Positions 24,029 to 32,540 of a stretch of DNA of 64,000 bases are shown piece by piece. The DNA comes from Janthinobacterium violaceinigrum (GTDB lineage: Bacteria > Pseudomonadota > Gammaproteobacteria > Burkholderiales > Burkholderiaceae_D): NCBI RefSeq assembly GCF_009208555.1, contig NZ_WFLI01000011.1:1-64000 (forward strand). The letters are read 5' to 3'. The position numbers and the translations under genes are program-made. The first letter of the stretch is position 1; each line of letters opens with the position of its first letter. The notes under the pieces are model-generated. The model saw only the letters and a list, made by a program, of their open reading frames with translations, searched no databases and was not told the DNA's origin.

Positions 24029-25054
24029 ATGCAAATCGACCATCTCCGCCAGCGCCTGCGCGCGCTGGGCGCCAAGCCCCTGCACGAACAGCGCGTGCTG
24101 CGCGACTGGATACAGGCGCAGCCGCACGACCAGGGCCGGCGCCGCGCCGAGGATTTCCTGCCGCTGCCCGTGCGCGAGGTCTTGCCCGCGCTGGACGCCG
24201 AATTGCAGGGCATGCTGAAACTGCTCAGCAGCCATCCGGGCGCCGACGGTTCCGCGCGCCTGCTGGTGGGGCTGCACGACGGCCAGACGGTGGAAAGCGT
24301 GCTGCTGCCGCGCGACGGCCTGTGCGTGTCCAGCCAGGTGGGCTGCGCCGTGGGCTGCCAGTTCTGCATGACGGGCCGCGACGGCTTGATACGGCAAGTG
24401 ACCAGCGGCGAGATCGTGGCCCAGGTGGTGCTGGCGCGTACCCTGCGTCCCGTGAAAAAAGTCGTCTTCATGGGCATGGGCGAACCGGCGCATAACCTGA
24501 ACAATGTGATGGAAGCGATCGACCTGCTGGGCACCGAGGGCAATATCGGCCACAAGAATCTCGTGTTTTCCACCGTGGGCGACCCGCGCGCGTTCGAGCG
24601 CCTGCCGCAGGGAAGAGTCAAGCCGGCGCTGGCCCTGTCCCTGCACACGACAAAGCGGGAGCTGCGCGAGCAGCTGCTGCCGCGCGCGCCCAGGCTCACG
24701 CCGCGCGAGCTGGTGGACTTCGGCGAGTCGTATGCGCGCCTGACCGGCTACCCGGTGCAGTACCAATGGACCCTGATGGAAGGCGTCAACGATGGCGCGG
24801 ACGAGATGGATGGCATCGTCGACCTGCTGAAGGGGAAATATGCGGTGCTCAACATGATCCCGTATAACACCATCGACGACTTGCCGTTCCGGCGCCCCAG
24901 CTGGGAAAAGGCGCGGGCCATCGCCGCTGCCCTGCACGAACGGGGCGTACTGACCAAGCTGCGCGATTCGGCCGGGCAGGACGTGGAAGGGGGCTGCGGG
25001 CAGCTGCGCGCACGCGCAGCGAAGGGCAAGGTCATTGCCATCCGCGCGGCGTAA
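24029..25054 (+). CDS. RlmN-like radical SAM RNA methyltransferase
   Basis: The 341-residue protein has the radical SAM cluster motif CAVGCQFC (C106, C110, C113) and both cysteines required for RlmN/Cfr chemistry: C99 in LCVSSQVG and C323 in DVEGGCGQLR. FMGMGEPAHN and the SLHTTKRELREQLLP region are also family traits. RlmN methylates C2 of an adenine in 23S rRNA and tRNA. This protein is shorter than typical RlmN (about 370-400 residues), mainly at the N-terminus, and does not sit with the usual ndk/ispG neighbours, so it is probably a second, RlmN-like paralogue with an unknown target. Confidence 0.85.
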   Translation: MQIDHLRQRLRALGAKPLHEQRVLRDWIQAQPHDQGRRRAEDFLPLPVREVLPALDAELQGMLKLLSSHPGADGSARLLVGLHDGQTVESVLLPRDGLCVSSQVGCAVGCQFCMTGRDGLIRQVTSGEIVAQVVLARTLRPVKKVVFMGMGEPAHNLNNVMEAIDLLGTEGNIGHKNLVFSTVGDPRAFERLPQGRVKPALALSLHTTKRELREQLLPRAPRLTPRELVDFGESYARLTGYPVQYQWTLMEGVNDGADEMDGIVDLLKGKYAVLNMIPYNTIDDLPFRRPSWEKARAIAAALHERGVLTKLRDSAGQDVEGGCGQLRARAAKGKVIAIRAA

Positions 25055-25073
25055 CGGCACCCAGCGTAGAGCC

Positions 25074-25140
25074 GGGGTCAGACCCCCGGATACGTTGGCA
25101 CTGAGCTTGACGCTAACGGCGTTGAGGGTCTGTCCTCAGC
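25074..25140. repeat. Degenerate member of the GGGGTC palindrome family
   Basis: GGGGTCAGACCCC (25074-25086) is itself palindromic, and GAGGGTCTGTCCTC lies about 40 bases on, so the region can pair over a long loop. The same GGGGTC..GACCCC core builds the two cleaner elements at 27.8 and 55.0 kb. It fills most of the gap between the radical SAM gene and the convergent gene that ends at 25147. Confidence 0.5.
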
Positions 25141-25146
25141 CCTGGC

Positions 25147-25551
25147 TTATGCTCCGCCCAGCAAATCGTTTTCATTCAATATCGCAAACGCGATCTCGGG
25201 ATGCGCGGCCAGGCAGCGCCGCACGGCGGCCGGGATGGCCGCGCGCGTCTTGCGGCACAGGCCCGGCTGTTCCTGCAGGCGGATCTGGAAGCCGCGCACG
25301 GTGCGCACTTCGCCGCTGCCCGGCGCGATCTGCAATGCCACGCCCAGGTTGCTCTTCAAGCGCTCTTGCAGTTTCTTTAACTGCGCATAGCTGTCGATCT
25401 GCTCGATATGCGCGAGCAGGCGCTTTTCTTCCGTCAGGTTCAGGCGCAGGATGGAAACGTCCGCCTGCGGATCGTGCAGCAGCCGCTCGCGCTCGCAGTC
25501 GCACAGCTGCGGCGGGCACTCCTTGCGGACTTCAAAATCGACGATGCGCAT
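25147..25551 (-). CDS. Conserved-looking hypothetical protein with N-terminal Cys cluster
   Basis: The 134-residue product starts MRIVDFEVRKECPPQLCDCE; the three cysteines within about 8 residues suggest a metal site. The rest is helical with charged segments (EEKRLLAHIEQIDSY, KKLQERLKSN). I cannot assign a family. It converges on the RlmN-like gene and may be co-transcribed with the small zinc-site gene upstream on the same strand, across a 96-base gap (25552-25647) in which I see nothing else. Confidence 0.65.
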   Translation of the reverse strand: MRIVDFEVRKECPPQLCDCERERLLHDPQADVSILRLNLTEEKRLLAHIEQIDSYAQLKKLQERLKSNLGVALQIAPGSGEVRTVRGFQIRLQEQPGLCRKTRAAIPAAVRRCLAAHPEIAFAILNENDLLGGA

Positions 25552-25647
25552 GCTGGCGTTCCAGTGGCGGCTGCGGAAAAATCAAGTATCGGCCGGCGCC
25601 CGGCGCCTGTCAATCTGCGCCGCAGCATCGCCCCGCGTCATGCGGCA

Positions 25648-25875
25648 TCAGCGCGGGCTGACGATCAGGCGCCAGCGGATCGGGCCCTGCTCGCTGCTGT
25701 GCTGATGGTGGTTTTGCGGCGGCATGACGTGGCCTTCCGTCGACACGATCTCGTGCGCGCAGCCATCGCAGCGGTAGATGCCCGAGTACGGCACGGCTTC
25801 GCCCGGCGACGTCAGCTCATCGAAGCGCGGGTGCATGGAGCGGGCCACGTAGCTGGGGTTCTTGTAGTCGGCCAT
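25648..25875 (-). CDS. Small zinc-site protein
   Basis: The 75-residue protein starts at ATG 25875, with GAGGAAT just upstream, reading MADYKNPSYVARS. It contains VPYSGIYRCDGCAHEIV and HVMPPQNHHQH, so two Cys and several His form a probable metal site. The PGE-VP-SGIY-C pattern resembles small YjzC-like/zinc-ribbon proteins. The function is unknown. An open extension to 26052 lacks a ribosome site and would overlap the divergent trpF start, so it is rejected. Confidence 0.75.
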   Translation of the reverse strand: MADYKNPSYVARSMHPRFDELTSPGEAVPYSGIYRCDGCAHEIVSTEGHVMPPQNHHQHSSEQGPIRWRLIVSPR

Positions 25876-26001
25876 GGATTCCTCGGGAAGTGGGCAATGG
25901 CCCATTCTGGCACACAATCGCGCACGGCCTTGACCGCGTGTCTTGGCGCGCGCGCCGCCCTGTGTTGTAATGTTGATCATCCCGACTGAACATGCAAGGC
26001 C

Positions 26002-26679
26002 ATGAGAACCCGCATCAAGATCTGCTGCATCGCTTCCATCGACGAAGCGCAACTGGCGATTGCCGCCGGCGCCGACGCGCTGGGCCTGGTGGCGGCCATG
26101 CCGTCCGGCCCCGGCCCGATCCCCGACGCGCGCATTGCGCAGATCGCCGCCTGGACGCCGCCGCCCGTGGCCACGTTTCTGCTCACTTCAGAGACGACGG
26201 CGCAGGCCATCGCCGGGCACGTGCGCGCCACGCAGCCATCGACCGTGCAGATCGTCGGCCATGTCGACCCGGGCGAGGTGGCCGAACTGGCGCGCCTGCT
26301 GCCGCACGTGCGGCGCGTGCAGGTGATCCATGTGGAAGGGCCGCAGGCGCTGGACCTGATTCCCGCCTACGCGCCCCACGTCCATGCATTTTTGCTCGAC
26401 TCTGGCCGCCCCGGCGCGGCCGTGCCTGAACTGGGCGGCACGGGCCGCACGCACGACTGGTCCGTCAGCGCGCGCTTCGTGCGCGCCAGCCCCCGTCCCG
26501 TCTTCCTGGCCGGCGGGCTGGATGCGGCCAACGTGATGGAGGCGCTGCGCCAGGTGCGCCCCTACGGCATCGACCTGTGCTCGCGCGTGCGCACGGACGG
26601 CAAGCTCGATGTCATGAAGCTGGCCCTGCTGATGGCGGCCGTGCGCGACGCGGATGCGGCGCTGTACGCGGAAGGTTAA
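26002..26679 (+). CDS. TrpF-like phosphoribosylanthranilate isomerase homologue
   Basis: The 225-residue protein is a single TIM barrel with TrpF features in order: RIKICCIAS at the first strand (canonical KICG, here KICC), LLDSGRPG and LGGTGRTHDW at the phosphate/acid region, and FLAGGLDAANV near the end. TrpF catalyses the Amadori step of tryptophan synthesis. The gene is alone, away from other trp genes, and diverges from TrpF at the N-terminal motif (VAAMPSGPGPI in place of the usual FxxxSPR), so it may be a paralogue with a different substrate. Its stop overlaps the convergent LysR gene by 4 bases. Confidence 0.8.
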   Translation: MRTRIKICCIASIDEAQLAIAAGADALGLVAAMPSGPGPIPDARIAQIAAWTPPPVATFLLTSETTAQAIAGHVRATQPSTVQIVGHVDPGEVAELARLLPHVRRVQVIHVEGPQALDLIPAYAPHVHAFLLDSGRPGAAVPELGGTGRTHDWSVSARFVRASPRPVFLAGGLDAANVMEALRQVRPYGIDLCSRVRTDGKLDVMKLALLMAAVRDADAALYAEG

Positions 26680-27584
26680 TCGTCCGGCGGCAGGGCGTTC
26701 ATCTCGCGCACGAAAGCTTCCGTGAACGCGGCCACCATGCCGCTGGCCGCGCGCGGCGAGATCAGGCCCACGATGGAATGCGATTCCTCGTCCGGCAGCG
26801 CGATGAAGCGCACGCCCGGCGGCGCCACCAGGCGCATGCTGTCCGGGACGATGGCGATGCCCATGTTCGCCTCGATCAGGTTCAGCTGCGACGTCTTGCG
26901 CGACAGGGCGCGCGCCGCCTTCGGAAAGAAACCCTGCGCCAGGCACAGGCCCGCCACCAGGTAGCTGAGGCCTCCCCGGTCCTTGTGCGGGATCGAGACG
27001 AACGCTTCGTTGCGTAGGGCGGCAATCGTCGTGCTGCCCAGTGCCGCCAGCGGCGAGGCCGACGACACGGCCACCACCAGCTTTTCCGCAAACAGTTCGC
27101 GCACGACGATGTTGGCGTGCTTGCGCAGGGTGGGCAGGCGCACCAGGCCCAGGTCGGCGCGGCCTTCCTCGATGTCGGCCGCCTGGTTTTCCGATGAGCC
27201 TTTTGATATGTCGAGCGAGACGCCGGGGAACTGCGCCAGCAGCCGGTTCAGCACGGCGCCGATGGCGGGCGTGAGGGTCACGGAACTCGAATGCAGCAGG
27301 CGGATGATGCCTTGCTCGCCCTGTCCCACGTGGCGCGTCTGGCGCACGGTTTCCTCGATGTCGTCGAGGATGCGCCTGGCCCGCTCATAGAAGACCTGTC
27401 CCGCGGGCGTGAGCTCTATATGGCGCGCGTCGCGCGTCAGCAGCAGCGCCTGCACTTCGCCTTCCAACTCCTTGATCTGCCGGCTCAGGGCCGACTGCGC
27501 GATGTACAGCTTCTCGGCCGCGCGCGAGTAGCTGCCCGCATCGACAATCTCGACAAAGTACTTGAACTGTTTGAGAGAAATCAA
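26676..27584 (-). CDS. LysR-family transcriptional regulator
   Basis: The 302-residue protein has an N-terminal winged helix (1-60: LKQFKYFVEIVDAGSYSRAA then LYIAQSALSRQIKELE) and a C-terminal periplasmic-binding-like effector domain. It is a standard LysR-type regulator; the closest style is the NAC/Cbl-like group of aromatic or carboxylate regulators, but the effector cannot be told from sequence. Its target may be a divergent gene, but upstream on the plus strand there is only a 34-codon ORF. Confidence 0.93.
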   Translation of the reverse strand: MISLKQFKYFVEIVDAGSYSRAAEKLYIAQSALSRQIKELEGEVQALLLTRDARHIELTPAGQVFYERARRILDDIEETVRQTRHVGQGEQGIIRLLHSSSVTLTPAIGAVLNRLLAQFPGVSLDISKGSSENQAADIEEGRADLGLVRLPTLRKHANIVVRELFAEKLVVAVSSASPLAALGSTTIAALRNEAFVSIPHKDRGGLSYLVAGLCLAQGFFPKAARALSRKTSQLNLIEANMGIAIVPDSMRLVAPPGVRFIALPDEESHSIVGLISPRAASGMVAAFTEAFVREMNALPPDD

Positions 27585-27687
27585 TCGTATGCCTTTTCGA
27601 GATCGGTGACTGCCGGATTTGATATTAGCCTGGATGCCGCAAGCACGCTACAGTGGACTGGTCTGCTGTCACTGCAAAGGAAAGGCC

Positions 27688-27792
27688 ATGCTGGAATTGA
27701 TCGGGGTGCTGGGGCTGCTCGTCAGTATTATCGCAAAACTGATTTTCGTCCAGATCGGCGGCGGCCGTACCGGGACCCAGAGTGAGGATTAA
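27688..27792 (+). CDS. 34-residue single-pass membrane miniprotein
   Basis: An ATG at 27688 preceded by AAAGGAAAGG opens a short frame: MLELIGVLGLLVSIIAKLIF followed by a polar Gly/Thr tail, ending TAA at 27792. It predicts one transmembrane helix (residues 3-22) and a short hydrophilic end. No homologue is known to me. It stands divergent from the LysR gene and just before a palindromic repeat that could act as its terminator. The 27585-27687 gap before it would hold both promoters. Confidence 0.5.
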   Translation: MLELIGVLGLLVSIIAKLIFVQIGGGRTGTQSED

Positions 27793-27806
27793 AGAGTGTT
27801 TCGCAT

Positions 27807-27869
27807 AAACCCAACGGCGAAGATGCCGGGGTCGGACCCTCAGGGTCCGACCCCAGTTGTTTTCCGTGG
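27807..27869. repeat. GGGGTC palindromic repeat element (copy at 27.8 kb)
   Basis: The core 27828-27854 is a perfect 13+1+13 palindrome (GGGGTCGGACCCT, C, AGGGTCCGACCCC). Outside it, AACCCAACGGC on the left matches the flank of the 55.0-kb copy read on the other strand, so the mobile or repeated unit is about 60 bases. The stop codon of the phosphopantetheinyl transferase gene lies at the palindrome centre. Confidence 0.8.
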
Positions 27870-28394
27870 GATTGCCAGCATCGCGACAAATCCGTCCTCC
27901 AAGGCGATGTGCAGTACATTGCAATTCAATGCTATCCCATCCCACTCCATCAATGGCAAACCTGCGCACTTGAGCGCCGCCTCGCGCGCCGTCCACGCCT
28001 GGGCCAGGGCCAAAGGACGTTGAGCATCGGGCAACGAAGCCAGCTCCTGCGTCACCTGCGGTCCCAGGTAATCGCGCGCCACTTGCCGCCAGTCGGGAAT
28101 GTCCTGCACGCGCATCACGTCGATGCCGACGGTCCCATGCAGGTGGACGGCGGCCACCGACCAGCCGTCGTCATGGCTGAACGACAGGCCCGCCGGGCGG
28201 CCTGCCAGCAGCAGGCGGGGAGGGGCGCCCGGCGTAGACTCCAGCGAAATCGCATCGATGTCCATCTTCAGCCAGCGCGCCGCCACCTCGCGCACGGCGG
28301 CGCGGATGCGCAATCGGGCTTCGGCGCGCGGCATGGCGGCGGCGATGCCGATCGCCAGCACGCCGTCCGCCGACCACAGCACCGTTATATCCAT
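27840..28394 (-). CDS. Sfp-type 4'-phosphopantetheinyl transferase
   Basis: The 184-residue protein has the PPTase motifs: GLSFSHDDGW, GIDVMRV (D92 as Mg ligand) and WTAREAALKCAG (E138 and K142). It transfers the phosphopantetheine arm of CoA onto carrier-protein serines. Its ATG overlaps the stop of the large NRPS gene, so it almost certainly activates the NRPS carrier domain. The last residues (TTGVGP) and the TGA come from a palindromic repeat that invaded the 3' end; the original C-terminus may have been different. Confidence 0.9.
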   Translation of the reverse strand: MDITVLWSADGVLAIGIAAAMPRAEARLRIRAAVREVAARWLKMDIDAISLESTPGAPPRLLLAGRPAGLSFSHDDGWSVAAVHLHGTVGIDVMRVQDIPDWRQVARDYLGPQVTQELASLPDAQRPLALAQAWTAREAALKCAGLPLMEWDGIALNCNVLHIALEDGFVAMLAIPRKTTGVGP

Positions 28395-31300
28395 CAGCTG
28401 CGCAGCGGCGCCGCCGGGCAGCCGGCCCAGTTGCTGCCGGCAGGGATATGTTCACCCTTCATCACCAGGGTCAAGGGGCCCAGGCGTGCATTGTCGCCCA
28501 CCTTGGCGCTGTACAGCACGGAGCTGCGCGGGCCCATGTAGACGCGCTGGCCGATTTCCACGTGGTCGATCTTCATCACGCGATCTTCGAACAGATGCGT
28601 TTGCGGGCAGGTGAGGGCATTGAGTTCGCTGTAGTCGCCGATGTGCACGCAGTCGAATTCCGTGATGTCCGTCGTGTCCATGTAGACGCCGCGGCCGATC
28701 TTGCAGCCGAACAGGCGGAAGGCCAGCGGCAGCCACGGCGTGCCGCGCAGGTAGCGCATGAAATTGGGCACGGCGATGCCTTCGTACAGATTCGTCACGC
28801 CTTCCGAGATCCACACGAACGGCGTCCACATGGGCGCCGCGTGCTTGCGGTAGCGTCCCAGCAGCAGCCACTTGAACAGCACGACGACGAGGAAATTGCC
28901 GATGCCGTAGGCGATGCCGGCAATCGCCAGGTCGCCCACGACTTCGCCCCAGCGTCCCGCGCCCGCGATGGGCATCACGTCGAGCACCAGGGTGTAGCCG
29001 ACGGCGATCACCACCGCGTGCGGCGCGACGATGCGGAACGCCTCGATCAGGCTGCGGCCCAGGCGGCGCAGCACGGACGGCTTGAACGTCAGGTGCTCCG
29101 CATAGCCGCTGACCTGCTCGCGCGCGGGCAGGTGCATGGGCGGGGAGCCCAGCCACGTGTCGCCGCTGTGCATCTGTTCATTGCGCGGTGCATGCGTGTG
29201 CACGCCGATCAGCACGTGCTCGGGCAGCACGGTGCCATCCGGGATATAGCTGCCGTTGCCGACAAAGCTGCGGTGCGAGATGACGGTGGGGCGCATGGTC
29301 ATCCAGCCGCCGTCGATCTGCTCGTCGCCCAGCATGACGGCGTCGGCGATGAAGGTGTCGTCGCCCAGGGTCAGCATGTCGGGCACCACGCCCAGCGCCG
29401 TGGAAATCTCGGCGCCCTTGCCCACCTTGGCGCCCAGCAGGCGGTACCAGTAGGGCGCGTAGACGGTGGCATAGATGCCGTGCAGGACGTTCAGGCTCGA
29501 TTCCTGGATATGGCTGACCAGCCACTTGGCGCAATAGATATTGCTGTGCACGGGCGAACTGCCCGGCTTCAGGCGGGGCAGCGCGCCCCAGCGGATGGCG
29601 GCCGACAGCAGGGCGGTGAGCACGATCAGCACGGCGCTGGCGGGGAAGGCCAGCAGGAAGTAGCGGGCCAGCTGGGTCGTCACGTCGCGGCCCTGCAGCC
29701 ACGGCATCATTTCGCGCTCGTCGAACCAGTCGATCAGCACGAAGCTGGGGAAGACGGGCATGAAAAACAGCACGGCGATCAGGATCATGCCGAAGCAGAA
29801 GAACAGGGTTTCGCCCGTCAGGCGCAGGCGCGAGACGGCGGGGCGCGGCGGCTGGCTGGCCCGGTCGTAGGGGCCGATGTCGCGCGCGGGCGAACCCGTG
29901 TACACGCGCCCGGCTGGCACGGCGGCGCCATCGGCCAGCGCTGATTGCCCCTCCAGGTGGCCGAAGGCGCCCACTTGCGTGTTGCCTTCCAAAATCGCGT
30001 AGGAGCTGATGCAGGCATCGTCGCCGATGAGGATCTGGCCCAGCAGCAAACGGCCCCGTTCCACCCGCGCGTTTTCAAAGTTGACGGCATTGCCCACGCT
30101 GACGTTGTCGCCGATGGCCAGCAAGTCGGGTGCGCGCAGGGTCATCGAGCCGATGACCACTTCCTTGCCTACCTTGGCGCCCAGCGCGCGCAGCCACCAG
30201 CTGTTCAGCGACGAGCCGCTGAGCAGGTAGGCGGGCGCCGACTCGACCAGGCGGTCGGCCAGCCACCAGCGGTAATACGTGACGCCCCAGAGCGGATAGC
30301 TGCCCGGCTTCAGACGCCCGGCGATCAGCCACTTGCCGCCGATGGCGATGGCAAATTCGGCCAGGGTCGCCAGCAGGAACACGCCGATCGAGGCGGCGAT
30401 GGCGCGCGGCACCGTGTCGCCCGTATCGCCCGTGAAGAAGTGATAGGTGAAGAACGGCGCCATCCACTGCGCCATGCGCAGGGTGACGAGGCCCGGCACG
30501 GCCGCCGCCTGGGCCGCGCCGCAGGTCCAGCGCTTCCAGGCCGATGGCGGCGTCCATTCCGCTTCCGGCGTGGCCAGCGCGGGCGCTTCATTGAGCACGG
30601 CGGCGATCTTGCCGATCTGCCGGTTCTGGTAAATGTCGCGCACCGTCATGTGGGCGTAGGCCGGATTGGCGCGCAGGCTCGATGCCAGGCGCGCGGCCAG
30701 GAAGGAGTGGCCACCGAGGTCGCTGAAAAAATCCAGCTGGCGCAGGATCGCCTGGCCGGGGAACAGTGCCGCCAGCGCCGCGAACAGGGCTGCTTCGGCC
30801 GGCGTTTCCGGCACGTCCGATTCGCCCGCCTCGCCGGCCGGCGGCGCCGACAGGGGCATGGCTTTCAAGGCCTTGCGGTCGATCTTGCCGGAAGTGAGGC
30901 GCGGCATCAGCGGCAGCAGCTCGAAGCGGCCCGGCACCATATACGGCGGCAAATGCAGGTTCAGGGCCGCGCGCAGGGTTTTCGCCGCCAGCGCATCGTC
31001 GGGCGCATCGTCGCTGCCCACGATGTAGGCCACCAGCTGGTCGATGCCGTCATCCTTGCGCAGCAGGACGGCCACCGTGCCCACGCCGGGCTGTTGCGCC
31101 AGCACGGCTTCGATCTCGCCCAGCTCCACGCGGAAGCCGCGGATTTTCACCTGGTCGTCGGCGCGGCCCAGGCACAGCACCTGGCCATCCGCATCGATGC
31201 GGGCCAGGTCGCCCGTGCGGTATAGGCGCGCATCGTCGTCGCTGGTCGCCCAGGGATTGGGCAGGAATTTTTCCACCGTCAGGTCGGGCCGGCCCAGGTA

Positions 31301-32449
31301 GCCCTCGGCCAGGCCGGGGCCGATGATGCACAATTCGCCCGTCTCGCCCCGTGGCAGCAGGGTCAATGGACGGTTTTCTCCCGCTTCGGCCACTTGCAGC
31401 ACCAGCAAGCCATAGTTGGGCAGCGGCGTGCCGATGGTGACGGGTTCGCCGGGCCGCAATCGCGCCAGGCTGCACGAGACGGTCGCCTCCGTGGGGCCGT
31501 AGGTGTTGAACATGGCGCGGCCCGGGCGCGACCAGCGCTCGACCAGCGATTCCGGGCACATCTCGCCGCCCAGGTTGATCAGGCGTAGGCTGGGCACTTC
31601 CTCGGCGAACAGGGCCAGCAAGGTCGGCACCGCGTGCAGAACGGTGACCTTGTTTGCGGCCAGGGCGCGGGGCAAGGCTTCCGGGTCGCCCGAAATGTCC
31701 TTGGGGCCCAGCCACAGGGTGGCGCCCACCAGGTAGGCGATCCAGATTTCCTCGAACGACATGTCGAAGGCGACGGAAAAGCCCTGGTAGACGGTGTCGT
31801 CTTGCGTCACTTCCAGCACGGCGTTTTCGCTGCGCAGGAAGTGGCAGATGCTGCGCTGGGAAATCAATATGCCCTTCGGTTTGCCCGTGGAGCCGGACGT
31901 GTAGATCACGTATGCCGGGTGTTCTGGCAGCACGGCGCCGCGCGCGGGCAGCGCTTCGTCCGGCGCGGCGGGGGCCAGCAGGCTTTCCGCCGTCCATACG
32001 GGGCGGCCCACGCCGGCCTGCGCCAGGCGCGGCGCGAACTGCGCGCAGCTGACGACGCCCGCGCCGCTGGCGTCATCGAGGCACACCTGCAGGCGCTCGA
32101 CGGGCGTGTCTTCATCGACGGGCAGCCAGGCGGCACCCGCCTTGGCAATGGCCGCCTGCATCAGCAGCAGGTGGGCGCCGCGCGGCAGCCACAGGCCCAC
32201 GATGTCGCCAGGCTGGACGCCGGCGGCCACCAGGCGCGACGCGGCCAGGCTTGCCTGCGCATCGAGTTCCGCATACGTGATGCGGCGCTCGCCGTCGATC
32301 AGGGCGATCTGCTGCGGGCAGCGGCGGGCGGTCGCCTCGAGCAGGTCGGCCAGCACTTCCTCGCGCAGCAGATCCGGTCGCGGCGGGCCGTACAGGATGT
32401 CGGCGTGGGTGGAAGGAATGCCTGGGCTGACTGCGGTGAAATCGTTCAT
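28394..32449 (-). CDS. Pls/PosA-type non-ribosomal peptide synthetase
   Basis: The 1,351-residue protein has an adenylation domain (about 20-510; YTSGSTGKPKG, FNTYGPTEATV, YRTGDLARID), a carrier domain (about 545-620; FFSDLGGHSF with the attachment Ser), then a long membrane-embedded part with several helices and two left-handed beta-helix (hexapeptide) stretches. There is no condensation or thioesterase domain. This is the layout of the Pls/PosA class, named after epsilon-poly-lysine synthetase, in which the membrane part joins monomers. The product is unknown; a homopolymer or amino-acylated polymer is possible. The PPTase gene is coupled directly after it. Confidence 0.88.
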   Translation of the reverse strand: MNDFTAVSPGIPSTHADILYGPPRPDLLREEVLADLLEATARRCPQQIALIDGERRITYAELDAQASLAASRLVAAGVQPGDIVGLWLPRGAHLLLMQAAIAKAGAAWLPVDEDTPVERLQVCLDDASGAGVVSCAQFAPRLAQAGVGRPVWTAESLLAPAAPDEALPARGAVLPEHPAYVIYTSGSTGKPKGILISQRSICHFLRSENAVLEVTQDDTVYQGFSVAFDMSFEEIWIAYLVGATLWLGPKDISGDPEALPRALAANKVTVLHAVPTLLALFAEEVPSLRLINLGGEMCPESLVERWSRPGRAMFNTYGPTEATVSCSLARLRPGEPVTIGTPLPNYGLLVLQVAEAGENRPLTLLPRGETGELCIIGPGLAEGYLGRPDLTVEKFLPNPWATSDDDARLYRTGDLARIDADGQVLCLGRADDQVKIRGFRVELGEIEAVLAQQPGVGTVAVLLRKDDGIDQLVAYIVGSDDAPDDALAAKTLRAALNLHLPPYMVPGRFELLPLMPRLTSGKIDRKALKAMPLSAPPAGEAGESDVPETPAEAALFAALAALFPGQAILRQLDFFSDLGGHSFLAARLASSLRANPAYAHMTVRDIYQNRQIGKIAAVLNEAPALATPEAEWTPPSAWKRWTCGAAQAAAVPGLVTLRMAQWMAPFFTYHFFTGDTGDTVPRAIAASIGVFLLATLAEFAIAIGGKWLIAGRLKPGSYPLWGVTYYRWWLADRLVESAPAYLLSGSSLNSWWLRALGAKVGKEVVIGSMTLRAPDLLAIGDNVSVGNAVNFENARVERGRLLLGQILIGDDACISSYAILEGNTQVGAFGHLEGQSALADGAAVPAGRVYTGSPARDIGPYDRASQPPRPAVSRLRLTGETLFFCFGMILIAVLFFMPVFPSFVLIDWFDEREMMPWLQGRDVTTQLARYFLLAFPASAVLIVLTALLSAAIRWGALPRLKPGSSPVHSNIYCAKWLVSHIQESSLNVLHGIYATVYAPYWYRLLGAKVGKGAEISTALGVVPDMLTLGDDTFIADAVMLGDEQIDGGWMTMRPTVISHRSFVGNGSYIPDGTVLPEHVLIGVHTHAPRNEQMHSGDTWLGSPPMHLPAREQVSGYAEHLTFKPSVLRRLGRSLIEAFRIVAPHAVVIAVGYTLVLDVMPIAGAGRWGEVVGDLAIAGIAYGIGNFLVVVLFKWLLLGRYRKHAAPMWTPFVWISEGVTNLYEGIAVPNFMRYLRGTPWLPLAFRLFGCKIGRGVYMDTTDITEFDCVHIGDYSELNALTCPQTHLFEDRVMKIDHVEIGQRVYMGPRSSVLYSAKVGDNARLGPLTLVMKGEHIPAGSNWAGCPAAPLRS

Positions 32450-32462
32450 GGATGACGCTTAT

Positions 32463-32527
32463 CTGTAATGCTGTGTGAGGAATCTGACGGGCTGCGCGTG
32501 TTGCGCAGCACAGTTGATACATTACAG
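32463..32527. promoter_or_regulatory. Nested inverted repeats in the NRPS leader
   Basis: CTGTAATG (32463-32470) pairs with CATTACAG (32520-32527), CTGTG (32471-32475) with CACAG (32509-32513), and GCTGCGC with GCGCAGC (32491-32509). The structure lies 14 bases before the NRPS ATG and just after the nrdG stop. It could be an end signal for nrdG read into an attenuator for the NRPS, or a protein-binding site; there is no T tract. Confidence 0.4.
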
Positions 32528-32540
32528 CACGCAAGACATT

